Assembly: GCA_035942035.1 (NCBI GenBank)
Contig: DASZDK010000007.1
Location: forward strand, 1 to 6,440
Source: JAHWJR01 sp035942035
Lineage (GTDB): Bacteria; Actinomycetota; Acidimicrobiia; Acidimicrobiales; CADCSY01
Direction: 5' to 3'
DNA length: 6,440 bases
In this document: piece after piece, positions 1-5,276 of the stretch
Numbering within the stretch: position 1 is the first letter of the stretch
How the letters are laid out: each line of letters starts with the position of its first letter
Position numbers and translations under genes: made by a program
The notes under the pieces: generated by a model
Databases searched by the model: none
The model's input: only the letters and a program-made list of their open reading frames with translations
What the model was told of the DNA's origin: nothing

Positions 1-404
1 GCGCGCAGGGGTTCGAGAGCCCGGGCCTGCAGCTGCTCGTGCAGCCAGCGGGCCTGGGTCCCCATGTAGGCCTGCTGGTGCCACGCCCGCTCCCAGGTGC
101 GCAGCAGGCCCAGCTCCTGGACCGACGCCAGCTCGCCCGGAGCGAGCACCTGGGCGGCGACCCGGGAGCGCATCTGCAGGTACAGCTCCCCCGAGGTGGC
201 CCACGAGTGCAGGTCGCGCCACCGCTTGAGGACCCGGAGGCACTCGCAGGTACCCCCGCCCAGGGCCTGCAGCATGCGCTCGGCGGCCAGGTCGTGGTCC
301 TCCAGCACGACCTTGCCGGTGCGCCAGGTGACCCGGTGCTGCTCGCCGTTGCACTCCACCAGCTCGGTCACCGGGGCGACGTGGTCGCACCACCGTGAGG
401 CCAC
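1..404 (-). CDS. Unrecognised protein, third gene of the ATPase-VWA operon (3' end outside window)
   Basis: I do not recognise this protein. The frame is open from a GTG at 404 to the window edge, giving 134 residues, with no stop and a natural composition (Leu, Glu, Trp and Gln rich, soluble, no membrane segment). The N-terminal half looks like a small beta-rich module: a phrase HRVTWRTGKVVLEDHD at about residues 23-38, then a Cys-x-Cys pair (C53, C55) after a triple-glycine turn, with further Cys at 6 and 18. The second half (about 56-134) is predicted helical and rich in Trp and Gln. The four Cys residues could bind a metal, but this is inference. The GTG begins 5 bp after the stop of the VWA gene, so the two are almost certainly cotranscribed and functionally linked. 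No clear Shine-Dalgarno site precedes the GTG, so translation may be coupled; another in-frame GTG lies at codon 12. Gene reality is well supported by composition and spacing; function is unknown. Confidence 0.72.
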   Translation of the reverse strand, partial: MASRWCDHVAPVTELVECNGEQHRVTWRTGKVVLEDHDLAAERMLQALGGGTCECLRVLKRWRDLHSWATSGELYLQMRSRVAAQVLAPGELASVQELGLLRTWERAWHQQAYMGTQARWLHEQLQARALEPLR

Positions 405-409
405 GGTGG

Positions 410-1633
410 TCAGGCGGCGTCGTCGACGTGGACCACGCGGGCCCACGCCGGCGTGGCCCACACCTGCCCGCCCCGGGCCCGGAGCCCGTCGTCGACCAGG
501 CCGATCACCACCTGCATGCCCTTGGGCGCCTCGGCTGGCCACGGGGTCATCCCGTCGGTGAGGACCACCAGCACGGCCGGCCGCGGGCGCAGGCGAGCGG
601 CGGCCTCGATGCCCGCCCCCATGTCGGTGCCGCCCCCGCCCACCAGGTCGACCTGCGACGCCCGGGAGACCCGCCGGGCGGTGTGCACGGCGGCGTCCCC
701 GGCGAGGACCCGCAGCTGGCCCCGGCCCACGCCCACGCTGCGCAACAATCCCTCGACCTCGGCCAGCACCTGGGCCAGCTGCTCCTCGACCATGCTCCCC
801 GAGGTGTCGCACAGCACCGCCACCTCGGGGACTGGCTGTTCCAGCGCCGGCAGGATCACCGACGGGCTGGCCCCGGCTCGGCGGGACGGGCGCCGGTAGC
901 TGTAGTCGACCCGGCCGGCAACGGCGGTCAGGCCCTTGCGGATCTCACTCGCCAGCACCCGGCGCCAATCGACGGAGGGCTCCAGCACCTGCTCGGCCCA
1001 CCGCTGCCAGCCGGCGGCCACCCGCCCCCGCCCCTGGCGGGCGAAGTCGATGACCCGGCTGGCGGTGTGGCACTGGACCAGCTCCCGTTCACCGGGGGGG
1101 AGCCCACCGCCGATGTCGCCGACCAGCTCCCACGGCCGGGGCCGGCCGTCGGCGCCGCTGCCGCAGTCGATGTGAGGATGGTCGGCGTTGTCGGGGGGGG
1201 TGAACGAGGAGGTGGCGTGGAAGTACTCCTCGGCCAGCCGCCCGGTCTCGCAGCCGAGGGAGCGGGGCAGCACCACCTCGCCCGGGAGGCGGAGGTCGGG
1301 GTGCGCCAGGTCGTCGTTGATCTCGGCATCGGCGGCCAGGGCCCACTCCTGGGCCTGCCCCGGCCCGAGGCCGAGGTTGCGGGCGCGGCCGGCGTGGTCG
1401 CGCAGCAGGTGCCCGGTGTGATGCACCATGAGGCTGCCCAGCTCGGCCACCGTCCACTGGTCGACCACCTCCGGGTCGAGGTAGAGCCGCCACGCCTCGT
1501 CGACGGTCGCCCCACCCAGCTCGGGCACGGCGATCACGGTGGAGGCGAACAGTGCCGAGGCCAGGTAGGGGTGGCGGGCCACCGCCCACAGCCGGGCGGC
1601 GCTCACCTTGGCGGCGTCGAGCTCCTCACCCAT
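410..1633 (-). CDS. DUF2201-type metallopeptidase-like / von Willebrand A domain protein
   Basis: Two-domain protein of 407 residues. The N-terminal part (about 10-190) matches what I know of the DUF2201 N-terminal putative metallopeptidase domain: a helical start (AARLWAVARHPYLASALFA), the metal-site region HHTGHLLRDH at 71-80, an AEINDDL segment at 103-109 and a CGSGADGRPRPWEL block at 157-170. The C-terminal part (about 268-407) is a VWA domain with a complete MIDAS site: DTSGS at 276-280, Thr336 in GGTD, and Asp360 in LTDG. Family knowledge places such proteins beside MoxR-type AAA+ ATPases, where the VWA domain contacts the ATPase or a client; here the ATPase gene ends 24 bp upstream. 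The usual HExxH peptidase motif reads HHTGH, so the catalytic Glu appears to be replaced by His and proteolysis is doubtful. The ATG at 1633 keeps the whole conserved N-terminus. No signal peptide or membrane segment is seen, so it is probably cytoplasmic. Confidence 0.9.
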   Translation of the reverse strand: MGEELDAAKVSAARLWAVARHPYLASALFASTVIAVPELGGATVDEAWRLYLDPEVVDQWTVAELGSLMVHHTGHLLRDHAGRARNLGLGPGQAQEWALAADAEINDDLAHPDLRLPGEVVLPRSLGCETGRLAEEYFHATSSFTPPDNADHPHIDCGSGADGRPRPWELVGDIGGGLPPGERELVQCHTASRVIDFARQGRGRVAAGWQRWAEQVLEPSVDWRRVLASEIRKGLTAVAGRVDYSYRRPSRRAGASPSVILPALEQPVPEVAVLCDTSGSMVEEQLAQVLAEVEGLLRSVGVGRGQLRVLAGDAAVHTARRVSRASQVDLVGGGGTDMGAGIEAAARLRPRPAVLVVLTDGMTPWPAEAPKGMQVVIGLVDDGLRARGGQVWATPAWARVVHVDDAA

Positions 1634-1657
1634 GCGCCACGGCCGCGGCGGCGCTGC

Positions 1658-2746
1658 TCACAACAGCCCGGCGTCCTTCAGCAAGGGGGCGAACAGCTTG
1701 ATCTCGGGTGGGGCCACCGTCGCCGCCGGCCGGCAGCGAGCCAGTGTGCGGGCGGCCACGGCAGCCACGTCGGGGGCGCCCTCGCCCACCTTGGCCACCA
1801 CCTTCCACCCAGCCTGCCACCGCTCGGGGGTGGGGCGGGCGGCCACCGCCGCGGCCACCGCCGACAGGGCGGCGTAGGCCCGGTCGCCCCGCTGGGGCAC
1901 GACGAAGGTGTCGGGGTCGGCCAGCACCGTCTCGGGATCGGGCAGGTCCATCTCCTCCTGCCACAGGAGGAACTCGGTGCCGGCGCCCGGTCCGAGCGCT
2001 CCGTTCACCAGGGCGGTGCGGGCCTCGGTGGAGGCGCCGGCGGCCAGCGCTGCGCTCGACAGCCGGGACGCCATGTCCCAGGTCCGGGGGCTGGGCCAGC
2101 CGCGACCGGCCCGGGCGGCGTCGGTCGGCCGCGCGCAGGCCAGACCCGGGCGCACCGAGACGAAGGCGGAGACCAGGGCCCGGGCCTCGGCCAGTCCGTC
2201 CTCCCAGCCGTTGGGCAGATCGGGGATGGCCGGCGCCGGCCACCCTCCGACGATGCCCTGGGCGAAGGCTGCCGGGTCGACCTCCCAGTCGAGGTGGCAG
2301 AAGCGGTTGGCCAGCGGGGCAGAGAGGTCCCAGCCGTCGGCCGCCTGCTCCGGTGGGTTGGCGGCGGCCACGATCACCACGCCGTCGGGCAGCTCCAGGT
2401 CGCCCACCACCCGCTCGAGCACCACCCGCAGCAGGGCGGCTTGGACCGCCGGCGGTGCGGTGGAGATCTCGTCGAGGAACAGCAGGCCCCGGCCGGCGGC
2501 GGCCAGTCGCTCGGCCCAGCGGGGCGGGGCGAAGTGCACCACGCCGTCGACCACCACCGGCAGCCCGGAGAAGTCGGACGGCTCGCGGATGGCGGCGATC
2601 ACCGTCTCGCACGGCCAATTGGCGTCGTCGGCCATGGCCCGGATGGCCGAGGTCTTGCCCGTACCCGGTGCGCCCCACAGCAGCACCGGCACGCCGGCGG
2701 CCACGGCCACGCCAAGGGCTTCCACGGTGCTGCGCTGCCCGCCCAT
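1658..2746 (-). CDS. MoxR-like AAA+ ATPase (AAA_5 type)
   Basis: A 362-residue AAA+ ATPase. Visible motifs in order are Walker A GAPGTGKT (25-32), Walker B LLFLDE (88-93), sensor 1 in AAANPP (Asn130), the arginine-finger region ANRF (Arg148) and a sensor-2-like PSPRTWDM (Arg221). The segment REPSDFSGLPV (54-64) followed by a short hairpin is typical of the MoxR/AAA_5 branch. After about residue 230 there is a family-specific helical lid region without a recognisable extra domain. It is predicted to be cytoplasmic, and to hydrolyse ATP as a ring to remodel or load a client together with the VWA protein encoded 24 bp downstream. The ATG at 2746 sits just before the first helix, and Walker A then begins at the position usual for the family. 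The start is preceded by a -10-like element at exactly leaderless spacing. The substrate is unknown. Confidence 0.93.
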   Translation of the reverse strand: MGGQRSTVEALGVAVAAGVPVLLWGAPGTGKTSAIRAMADDANWPCETVIAAIREPSDFSGLPVVVDGVVHFAPPRWAERLAAAGRGLLFLDEISTAPPAVQAALLRVVLERVVGDLELPDGVVIVAAANPPEQAADGWDLSAPLANRFCHLDWEVDPAAFAQGIVGGWPAPAIPDLPNGWEDGLAEARALVSAFVSVRPGLACARPTDAARAGRGWPSPRTWDMASRLSSAALAAGASTEARTALVNGALGPGAGTEFLLWQEEMDLPDPETVLADPDTFVVPQRGDRAYAALSAVAAAVAARPTPERWQAGWKVVAKVGEGAPDVAAVAARTLARCRPAATVAPPEIKLFAPLLKDAGLL

Positions 2747-2753
2747 TCCCTGA

Positions 2754-2759
2754 ACCCTA
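2754..2759 (-). promoter_or_regulatory. Candidate -10 element of a leaderless promoter for the ATPase-VWA operon
   Basis: On the minus strand the hexamer TAGGGT fits the actinobacterial TANNNT -10 pattern. It is followed by 7 nt (TCAGGGA) and then the ATPase ATG at 2746, so transcription would begin on or next to the start codon. The same 7 nt contain AGGGA, which is too close to the ATG to act as a good Shine-Dalgarno site; the AGGG inside the hexamer lies 8 nt from the ATG and is the alternative reading as a ribosome binding site. A weak -35 candidate CTGACG lies about 19 nt further upstream. Confidence 0.45.
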
Positions 2760-2765
2760 CGGCGT

Positions 2766-2797
2766 GGAGCGCCGGCTCCGTCAGGCCGGGCCCCCGG
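2766..2797 (-). terminator. Two short GC hairpins between phosphoesterase stop and ATPase start
   Basis: Directly after the phosphoesterase stop (2798-2800) the minus strand carries CCGGG-GG-CCCGG (2786-2797), then GGAGC-CGGC-GCTCC (2766-2779). Either could form a stem in RNA. There is no T-tract, so a classic intrinsic terminator is not shown; small stems of this kind arise easily in GC-rich DNA. Together with the candidate promoter they suggest that the ATPase operon is a separate transcription unit, although the gap is only 51 bp and read-through is possible. Confidence 0.3.
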
Positions 2798-4162
2798 TCA
2801 GGCCTCGGCCTCGCCATCCTCCTCGTCGAGGGGCTCGATGACCGTGCGGTCGATGCGGAAGCTGCCGCCGATGCCGCCGAGCGAGACGTAGTCGACCACG
2901 ACCAGCCGGCCGTCCTCGAAGTGCAGCACCTGGGCCTCGTAGTCGAGCTGGGTCGCCACGGTGAACGACCCCAGCCCGGTGGCGCCGGTGGAGCCCACGC
3001 TGAGGTAACGGGTCCCTTCCCGGACCTCGTCGCTGCGCTGGTGGCGGTGCCCGGCCACCACCAGCGGCACCCTGCCGGCCGCCTGCTCGGCCAGGGCGGG
3101 ATCGTGCACGGCGAGCACGTCGGGACGGCGCGCGGCGGTGAGCCGACCCACGGCCGTGGCCTGGCGCCGCTTCTCGGCGGCGGCGTCGGCGGTGCCGATG
3201 CGGTTGTCCGCCGTGAAGGTGGGGTCGGCCACGCCCAGCACCCGGACGCCGCCGATGTCGACCACCGTCCCGGCGAGCACGGTGACGTTGGGCACCGCCG
3301 CCAGGGCGTCGCGCACGGCTTCGGAGTCGTGGTTGCCCGGTGCCAGGTAGTACGGCACCGGGATGTCGGCGAGGAGCTCGCCGATGCGGGCCTCCAGGGG
3401 GAAGCCGAACGAGGTCAGGTCCCCGGTGTCGAGGACGGCGTCGACCCCGAACTGCTCGGCCAGTTGGCGGGCCACCTCCACGCCGACCGGGTTCAGGTGG
3501 ATGTCGCTGACGTGGAGGATCGCAGCGTCGTCCGCGTCGTCCTCGGGACCGACCACCGTGGCCCGGTAGAGGTTGGCGATCTGGTGGCTGAGCGTGTTGA
3601 CCCGGCCCCGGATGTCGTCGAACCCCGCGACGTGCTTCTGGACGGTGCGCAGGATCTCCGGGGCGCGCTCCAGCGATCCCTCGAAGCGGGGGTTCAGAAA
3701 GGCGTCCTCGTCGTAGGTGGACCAGGTCTGGCCGAGCAGGGCGCCCACGGCGAGCACGCCACCGGCGGCGCCGGCGCCCACCCAGCTCCAGCGTCGCCCC
3801 GGCAGGACGGCGCCGACGACGATGCCCACCACCAGCGACGTCAGCAGCGCCTGGCGGGCGAAACGACCCACGAGCGGCTCGATGTCGCCCCTCAGGCTCT
3901 GCCGCAGCCGGACCTCCGGGTCCGGCCCGGCGAGGAGGTCCTGCACCCGCTCGATGTCGAGGCGCTGCACCCGCAGGTCGAGGGCCAGGGGTGCGTCGTG
4001 GGTGGAGGCGGAGATGGCGCCGAGCGGGGGGAGGCCGAGCTGGGTGCGGCCGTCCGTGGCCCACCTGGCCCGCAGCTCCACCCGGCCCGGGCCCAGCTCA
4101 CCTTCGGTCGCCCGGCCCATCCCCACGGTGGCGACGGCGGCCACGCCGGCGAGCACGGCCAC
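2798..4162 (-). CDS. Membrane-anchored calcineurin-like metallophosphoesterase
   Basis: A 454-residue protein from the GTG at 4162. The catalytic domain (about 213-450) has the full metallophosphoesterase motif set: DIH (220-222), GD in DTGDLTS (245-251), GNHD (276-279), His353 in VHDP, and GHRH (371-374). These residues bind the dinuclear metal centre that cleaves phosphoester bonds; the substrate is not evident. The N-terminal part has hydrophobic segments at about 1-15, 105-120 and 127-144, with a beta-rich stretch (about 22-75) between the first two. With the N-terminus inside, the catalytic domain would lie outside the cytoplasm. The first hydrophobic segment is short for a membrane helix, and the in-frame codons just upstream encode more hydrophobic residues (APLLLV) preceded by Arg and His. 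The true start may therefore lie upstream at a non-standard codon: the frame is open back to 4330 but contains no ATG, GTG or TTG. CTG codons are at 4168 and 4171. Stop TGA at 2798-2800. Confidence 0.9.
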   Translation of the reverse strand: MAVLAGVAAVATVGMGRATEGELGPGRVELRARWATDGRTQLGLPPLGAISASTHDAPLALDLRVQRLDIERVQDLLAGPDPEVRLRQSLRGDIEPLVGRFARQALLTSLVVGIVVGAVLPGRRWSWVGAGAAGGVLAVGALLGQTWSTYDEDAFLNPRFEGSLERAPEILRTVQKHVAGFDDIRGRVNTLSHQIANLYRATVVGPEDDADDAAILHVSDIHLNPVGVEVARQLAEQFGVDAVLDTGDLTSFGFPLEARIGELLADIPVPYYLAPGNHDSEAVRDALAAVPNVTVLAGTVVDIGGVRVLGVADPTFTADNRIGTADAAAEKRRQATAVGRLTAARRPDVLAVHDPALAEQAAGRVPLVVAGHRHQRSDEVREGTRYLSVGSTGATGLGSFTVATQLDYEAQVLHFEDGRLVVVDYVSLGGIGGSFRIDRTVIEPLDEEDGEAEA

Positions 4163-4202
4163 GAGCAGCAGTGGTGCGGCGCGGTGACCGGACCGAGCGG
4201 CG

Positions 4203-4214
4203 CGTCCGCGGACG
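4203..4214. repeat. 12-bp perfect palindrome upstream of the phosphoesterase gene
   Basis: CGTCCGCGGACG is a perfect palindrome ending about 40 bp before the GTG at 4162. It could be an operator, but palindromes of this length are expected by chance several times in a window this GC-rich, and it may lie inside the coding region if the gene starts further upstream. Confidence 0.2.
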
Positions 4215-4287
4215 TCGGGGGAGGACCGTGGGCCGCGGTTGGTGTCGATGAGAGGTGACGGTAGAGCCGCCGGCCGGCAACGCCACT

Positions 4288-4311
4288 GGAGCCGCCGGCG
4301 TCGGCGGCTCC
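4288..4311 (-). terminator. Strong GC hairpin after the beta-lactamase-fold gene
   Basis: On the minus strand GGAGCCGCCG and CGGCGGCTCC form a perfect 10-bp stem around a 4-nt ACGC loop, starting 19 nt after the TAG at 4331-4333. Position and stability fit a transcription terminator. The downstream bases (AGTGGCGTTG) are not T-rich, as is common for hairpin terminators of high-GC actinobacteria. It separates the beta-lactamase-fold gene from the phosphoesterase gene. Confidence 0.6.
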
Positions 4312-4330
4312 GGGGCGAGAGGTGATCGGG

Positions 4331-5158
4331 CTACGTCGCCGCCACCGGCCGCGGCGTCGGCTGGGCCGCCGTCATGGCCGCCAGCATGTGGGCGAACTCC
4401 TCGTGGCTCGGGGCCACGGCGGGCTCGGCGTCGGGGACCGAGTCCAGCACCTCGAGGAAGCGCTCCAGCGAGGTCCCGCTGGCTGCCGGGAGGTGGGATG
4501 AGAAGATGCGGGTCGGCTGGAGCCGGCGCACCCCCTCCAGCACCTGACCGAACCGCTGCCGGTCGAGGAGGTGGGCCCACGGCGAGTCGGCCGTGGCCCA
4601 CGCCCGCATGCCCCCGGCCAGGGCGTCGTGGGGCACCTCAGCGGCGTCGTGGGTGGCCTCGGGCAGGATGGCCCCGAAGGAGTCCACCGAGAACAGTGAG
4701 CCGGTCGCCTCGTCGAGCAGACCGGTCGACATGGGGTTGTCGTACAGCGGCGGGGCCACGGCCCGCAGCGTGCGGTCGCCGACGGGGAGCCGGTCGCCGA
4801 CCCGGATGGCGTGGACGCGGTCGAACGGCACCGGCCACCACGTCGACATGCGCAGGGCGCTGAAGGCGTGGGTGACGAGGCGGGCGTGGGGGGCCAGCTC
4901 GAAGACCCGCCGGATGGACCCGGTGTGGTCGGCGTCGTCGTGGGTCAGCCAGACCCATCGCAGCGCCGTGGGGTCGACGACCGACGACAGGGCGTCGACG
5001 AACTCGTCGACGTCGGGGCCGATCCCCGTGTCGATCAACACCGGCTCCTCGGCGAGCAACACGTAGGCGTTGATGGGGAGGACCCCCAGCCCCGGCAGGG
5101 GCAGGGTCGTCGGGAGAACGTGGACGTCCGGTGCAGCCTGGTAGGGAGCGTCCATCAT
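4331..5158 (-). CDS. Metallo-beta-lactamase-fold protein with substituted metal ligands
   Basis: A 275-residue MBL-fold protein. The fold is shown by LPINAYVLL (27-35), VLIDTG (40-45), the active-site loop THDDADHTG (72-80), VDSFGA (158-163) and a C-terminal FSSH (219-222). The usual HxHxDH motif is HxDxDH here (H73, D75, D77, H78), and the third metal His expected near residues 137-141 is replaced by a LYDN stretch. D159 and H222 are kept. The pattern of an acidic residue at the second position, DHTGS, and a following LFSVDSFGA resembles the oxygen-binding diiron/flavodiiron branch more than the beta-lactamases, so a diiron or redox role is possible, but no flavodoxin domain follows. ATG codons stand at 5158 and 5155. 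Neither has a good Shine-Dalgarno site of its own; both overlap the stop of an upstream mini-ORF that has one, so translation is probably coupled. It is cytoplasmic, with no signal peptide. A hairpin terminator follows. Confidence 0.88.
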   Translation of the reverse strand: MMDAPYQAAPDVHVLPTTLPLPGLGVLPINAYVLLAEEPVLIDTGIGPDVDEFVDALSSVVDPTALRWVWLTHDDADHTGSIRRVFELAPHARLVTHAFSALRMSTWWPVPFDRVHAIRVGDRLPVGDRTLRAVAPPLYDNPMSTGLLDEATGSLFSVDSFGAILPEATHDAAEVPHDALAGGMRAWATADSPWAHLLDRQRFGQVLEGVRRLQPTRIFSSHLPAASGTSLERFLEVLDSVPDAEPAVAPSHEEFAHMLAAMTAAQPTPRPVAAT

Positions 5159-5193
5159 CGGGTTCCCGTCGCTGCGTGGTGGATCTGGGTCAT
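5155..5193 (-). CDS. 12-codon leader ORF coupled to the beta-lactamase-fold gene
   Basis: The ATG at 5193 lies 8 nt after the best Shine-Dalgarno sequence in the window (AGGAGG) and opens a frame encoding MTQIHHAATGTR, ending in a TGA at 5157-5155. That TGA overlaps both ATG codons of the downstream gene. A second in-frame ATG at 5199 would add two residues but is only 2 nt from the Shine-Dalgarno site. The peptide has no run of one amino acid suggesting attenuation. It could deliver ribosomes to the downstream start. Alternatively it is the true N-terminus of the beta-lactamase-fold protein, separated by a one-base indel: adding one base in the CCC run at 5160-5162 would join the two frames. 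Confidence 0.4.
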   Translation of the reverse strand: MTQIHHAATGTR

Positions 5194-5201
5194 TGCCATT
5201 G

Positions 5202-5207
5202 CCTCCT
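5202..5207 (-). promoter_or_regulatory. Consensus Shine-Dalgarno site AGGAGG
   Basis: A perfect AGGAGG on the minus strand, 8 nt before the ATG at 5193 and 43 nt before the ATG at 5158. The other starts in this window have weak or no such sites, so its placement before the mini-ORF rather than before the large gene is the main evidence that the mini-ORF start is used. Confidence 0.7.
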
Positions 5208-5211
5208 GGTC

Positions 5212-5228
5212 GTGGAAAGTGGTTCCAC
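5212..5228. repeat. Small inverted repeat just upstream of the Shine-Dalgarno site
   Basis: GTGGAA and TTCCAC are perfect 6-base arms around a 5-nt centre, ending 4 nt before the AGGAGG on the minus strand. It could be an RNA hairpin affecting ribosome access or a protein-binding dyad. It is short, and no regulator for it is known from the sequence. Confidence 0.35.
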
Positions 5229-5245
5229 CTCCAGGGCGTTCGCTC

Positions 5246-5257
5246 GGGACCGGTCCC
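5246..5257. repeat. 12-bp perfect palindrome in the intergenic region
   Basis: GGGACCGGTCCC is a perfect palindrome that abuts the next dyad, sharing base 5257 with it. It lies just after the end of the regulator gene and upstream of the beta-lactamase-fold gene. It is a possible operator half of a composite site, or part of a terminator structure. Confidence 0.4.
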
Positions 5258-5276
5258 GTTCAGTCAGGACTGAACG
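5257..5276. repeat. 20-bp inverted repeat spanning the regulator stop codon
   Basis: CGTTCAGTC and GACTGAACG are perfect 9-base arms separated by 2 nt. The TGA stop of the regulator gene (5264-5266) lies inside the dyad, so the repeat covers the last codons and the stop. In RNA it can form a 7-bp stem with a 6-nt loop. There is no T-tract, so it may be a T-less terminator. Its symmetry, moderate GC and close pairing with another palindrome also fit a binding site for a dimeric regulator of the downstream gene. Confidence 0.5.

Noticed and set aside
1193..1200. Run of eight G (and seven G at 1094-1100) as a possible phase-variable tract in the VWA gene
   Set aside because: The frame is intact, the runs encode ordinary Pro-containing stretches, and such runs are common at this GC level.
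1626..2678. A 350-residue minus-strand frame overlapping the ATPase
   Set aside because: Its translation is low-complexity Arg, Gly and Pro, as expected from a shifted frame of GC-rich coding DNA; the ATPase frame has all AAA+ motifs.
395..4258. A 1287-residue open frame on the plus strand
   Set aside because: It is the codon-aligned antisense of three genes with clear motifs, is rich in His, Gly and Gln with no domain, and is explained by the rarity of TCA, TTA and CTA codons on the minus strand.
4269..4278. GCCGGCCGGC palindrome
   Set aside because: A simple GC-only palindrome, expected by chance in this composition, with no positional support.
4331..4333. TAG read-through fusing the MBL-fold protein to the phosphoesterase, since both share one frame without further stops
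   Set aside because: A strong hairpin lies between them, the linking peptide is Arg/Pro-rich with no domain character, and the shared phase occurs elsewhere in the window by chance.
5224..5235. GGAAC on the minus strand upstream of the mini-ORF as an ECF sigma -35 element
   Set aside because: No matching -10 motif is found at the usual spacing, and the bases are part of the small inverted repeat.
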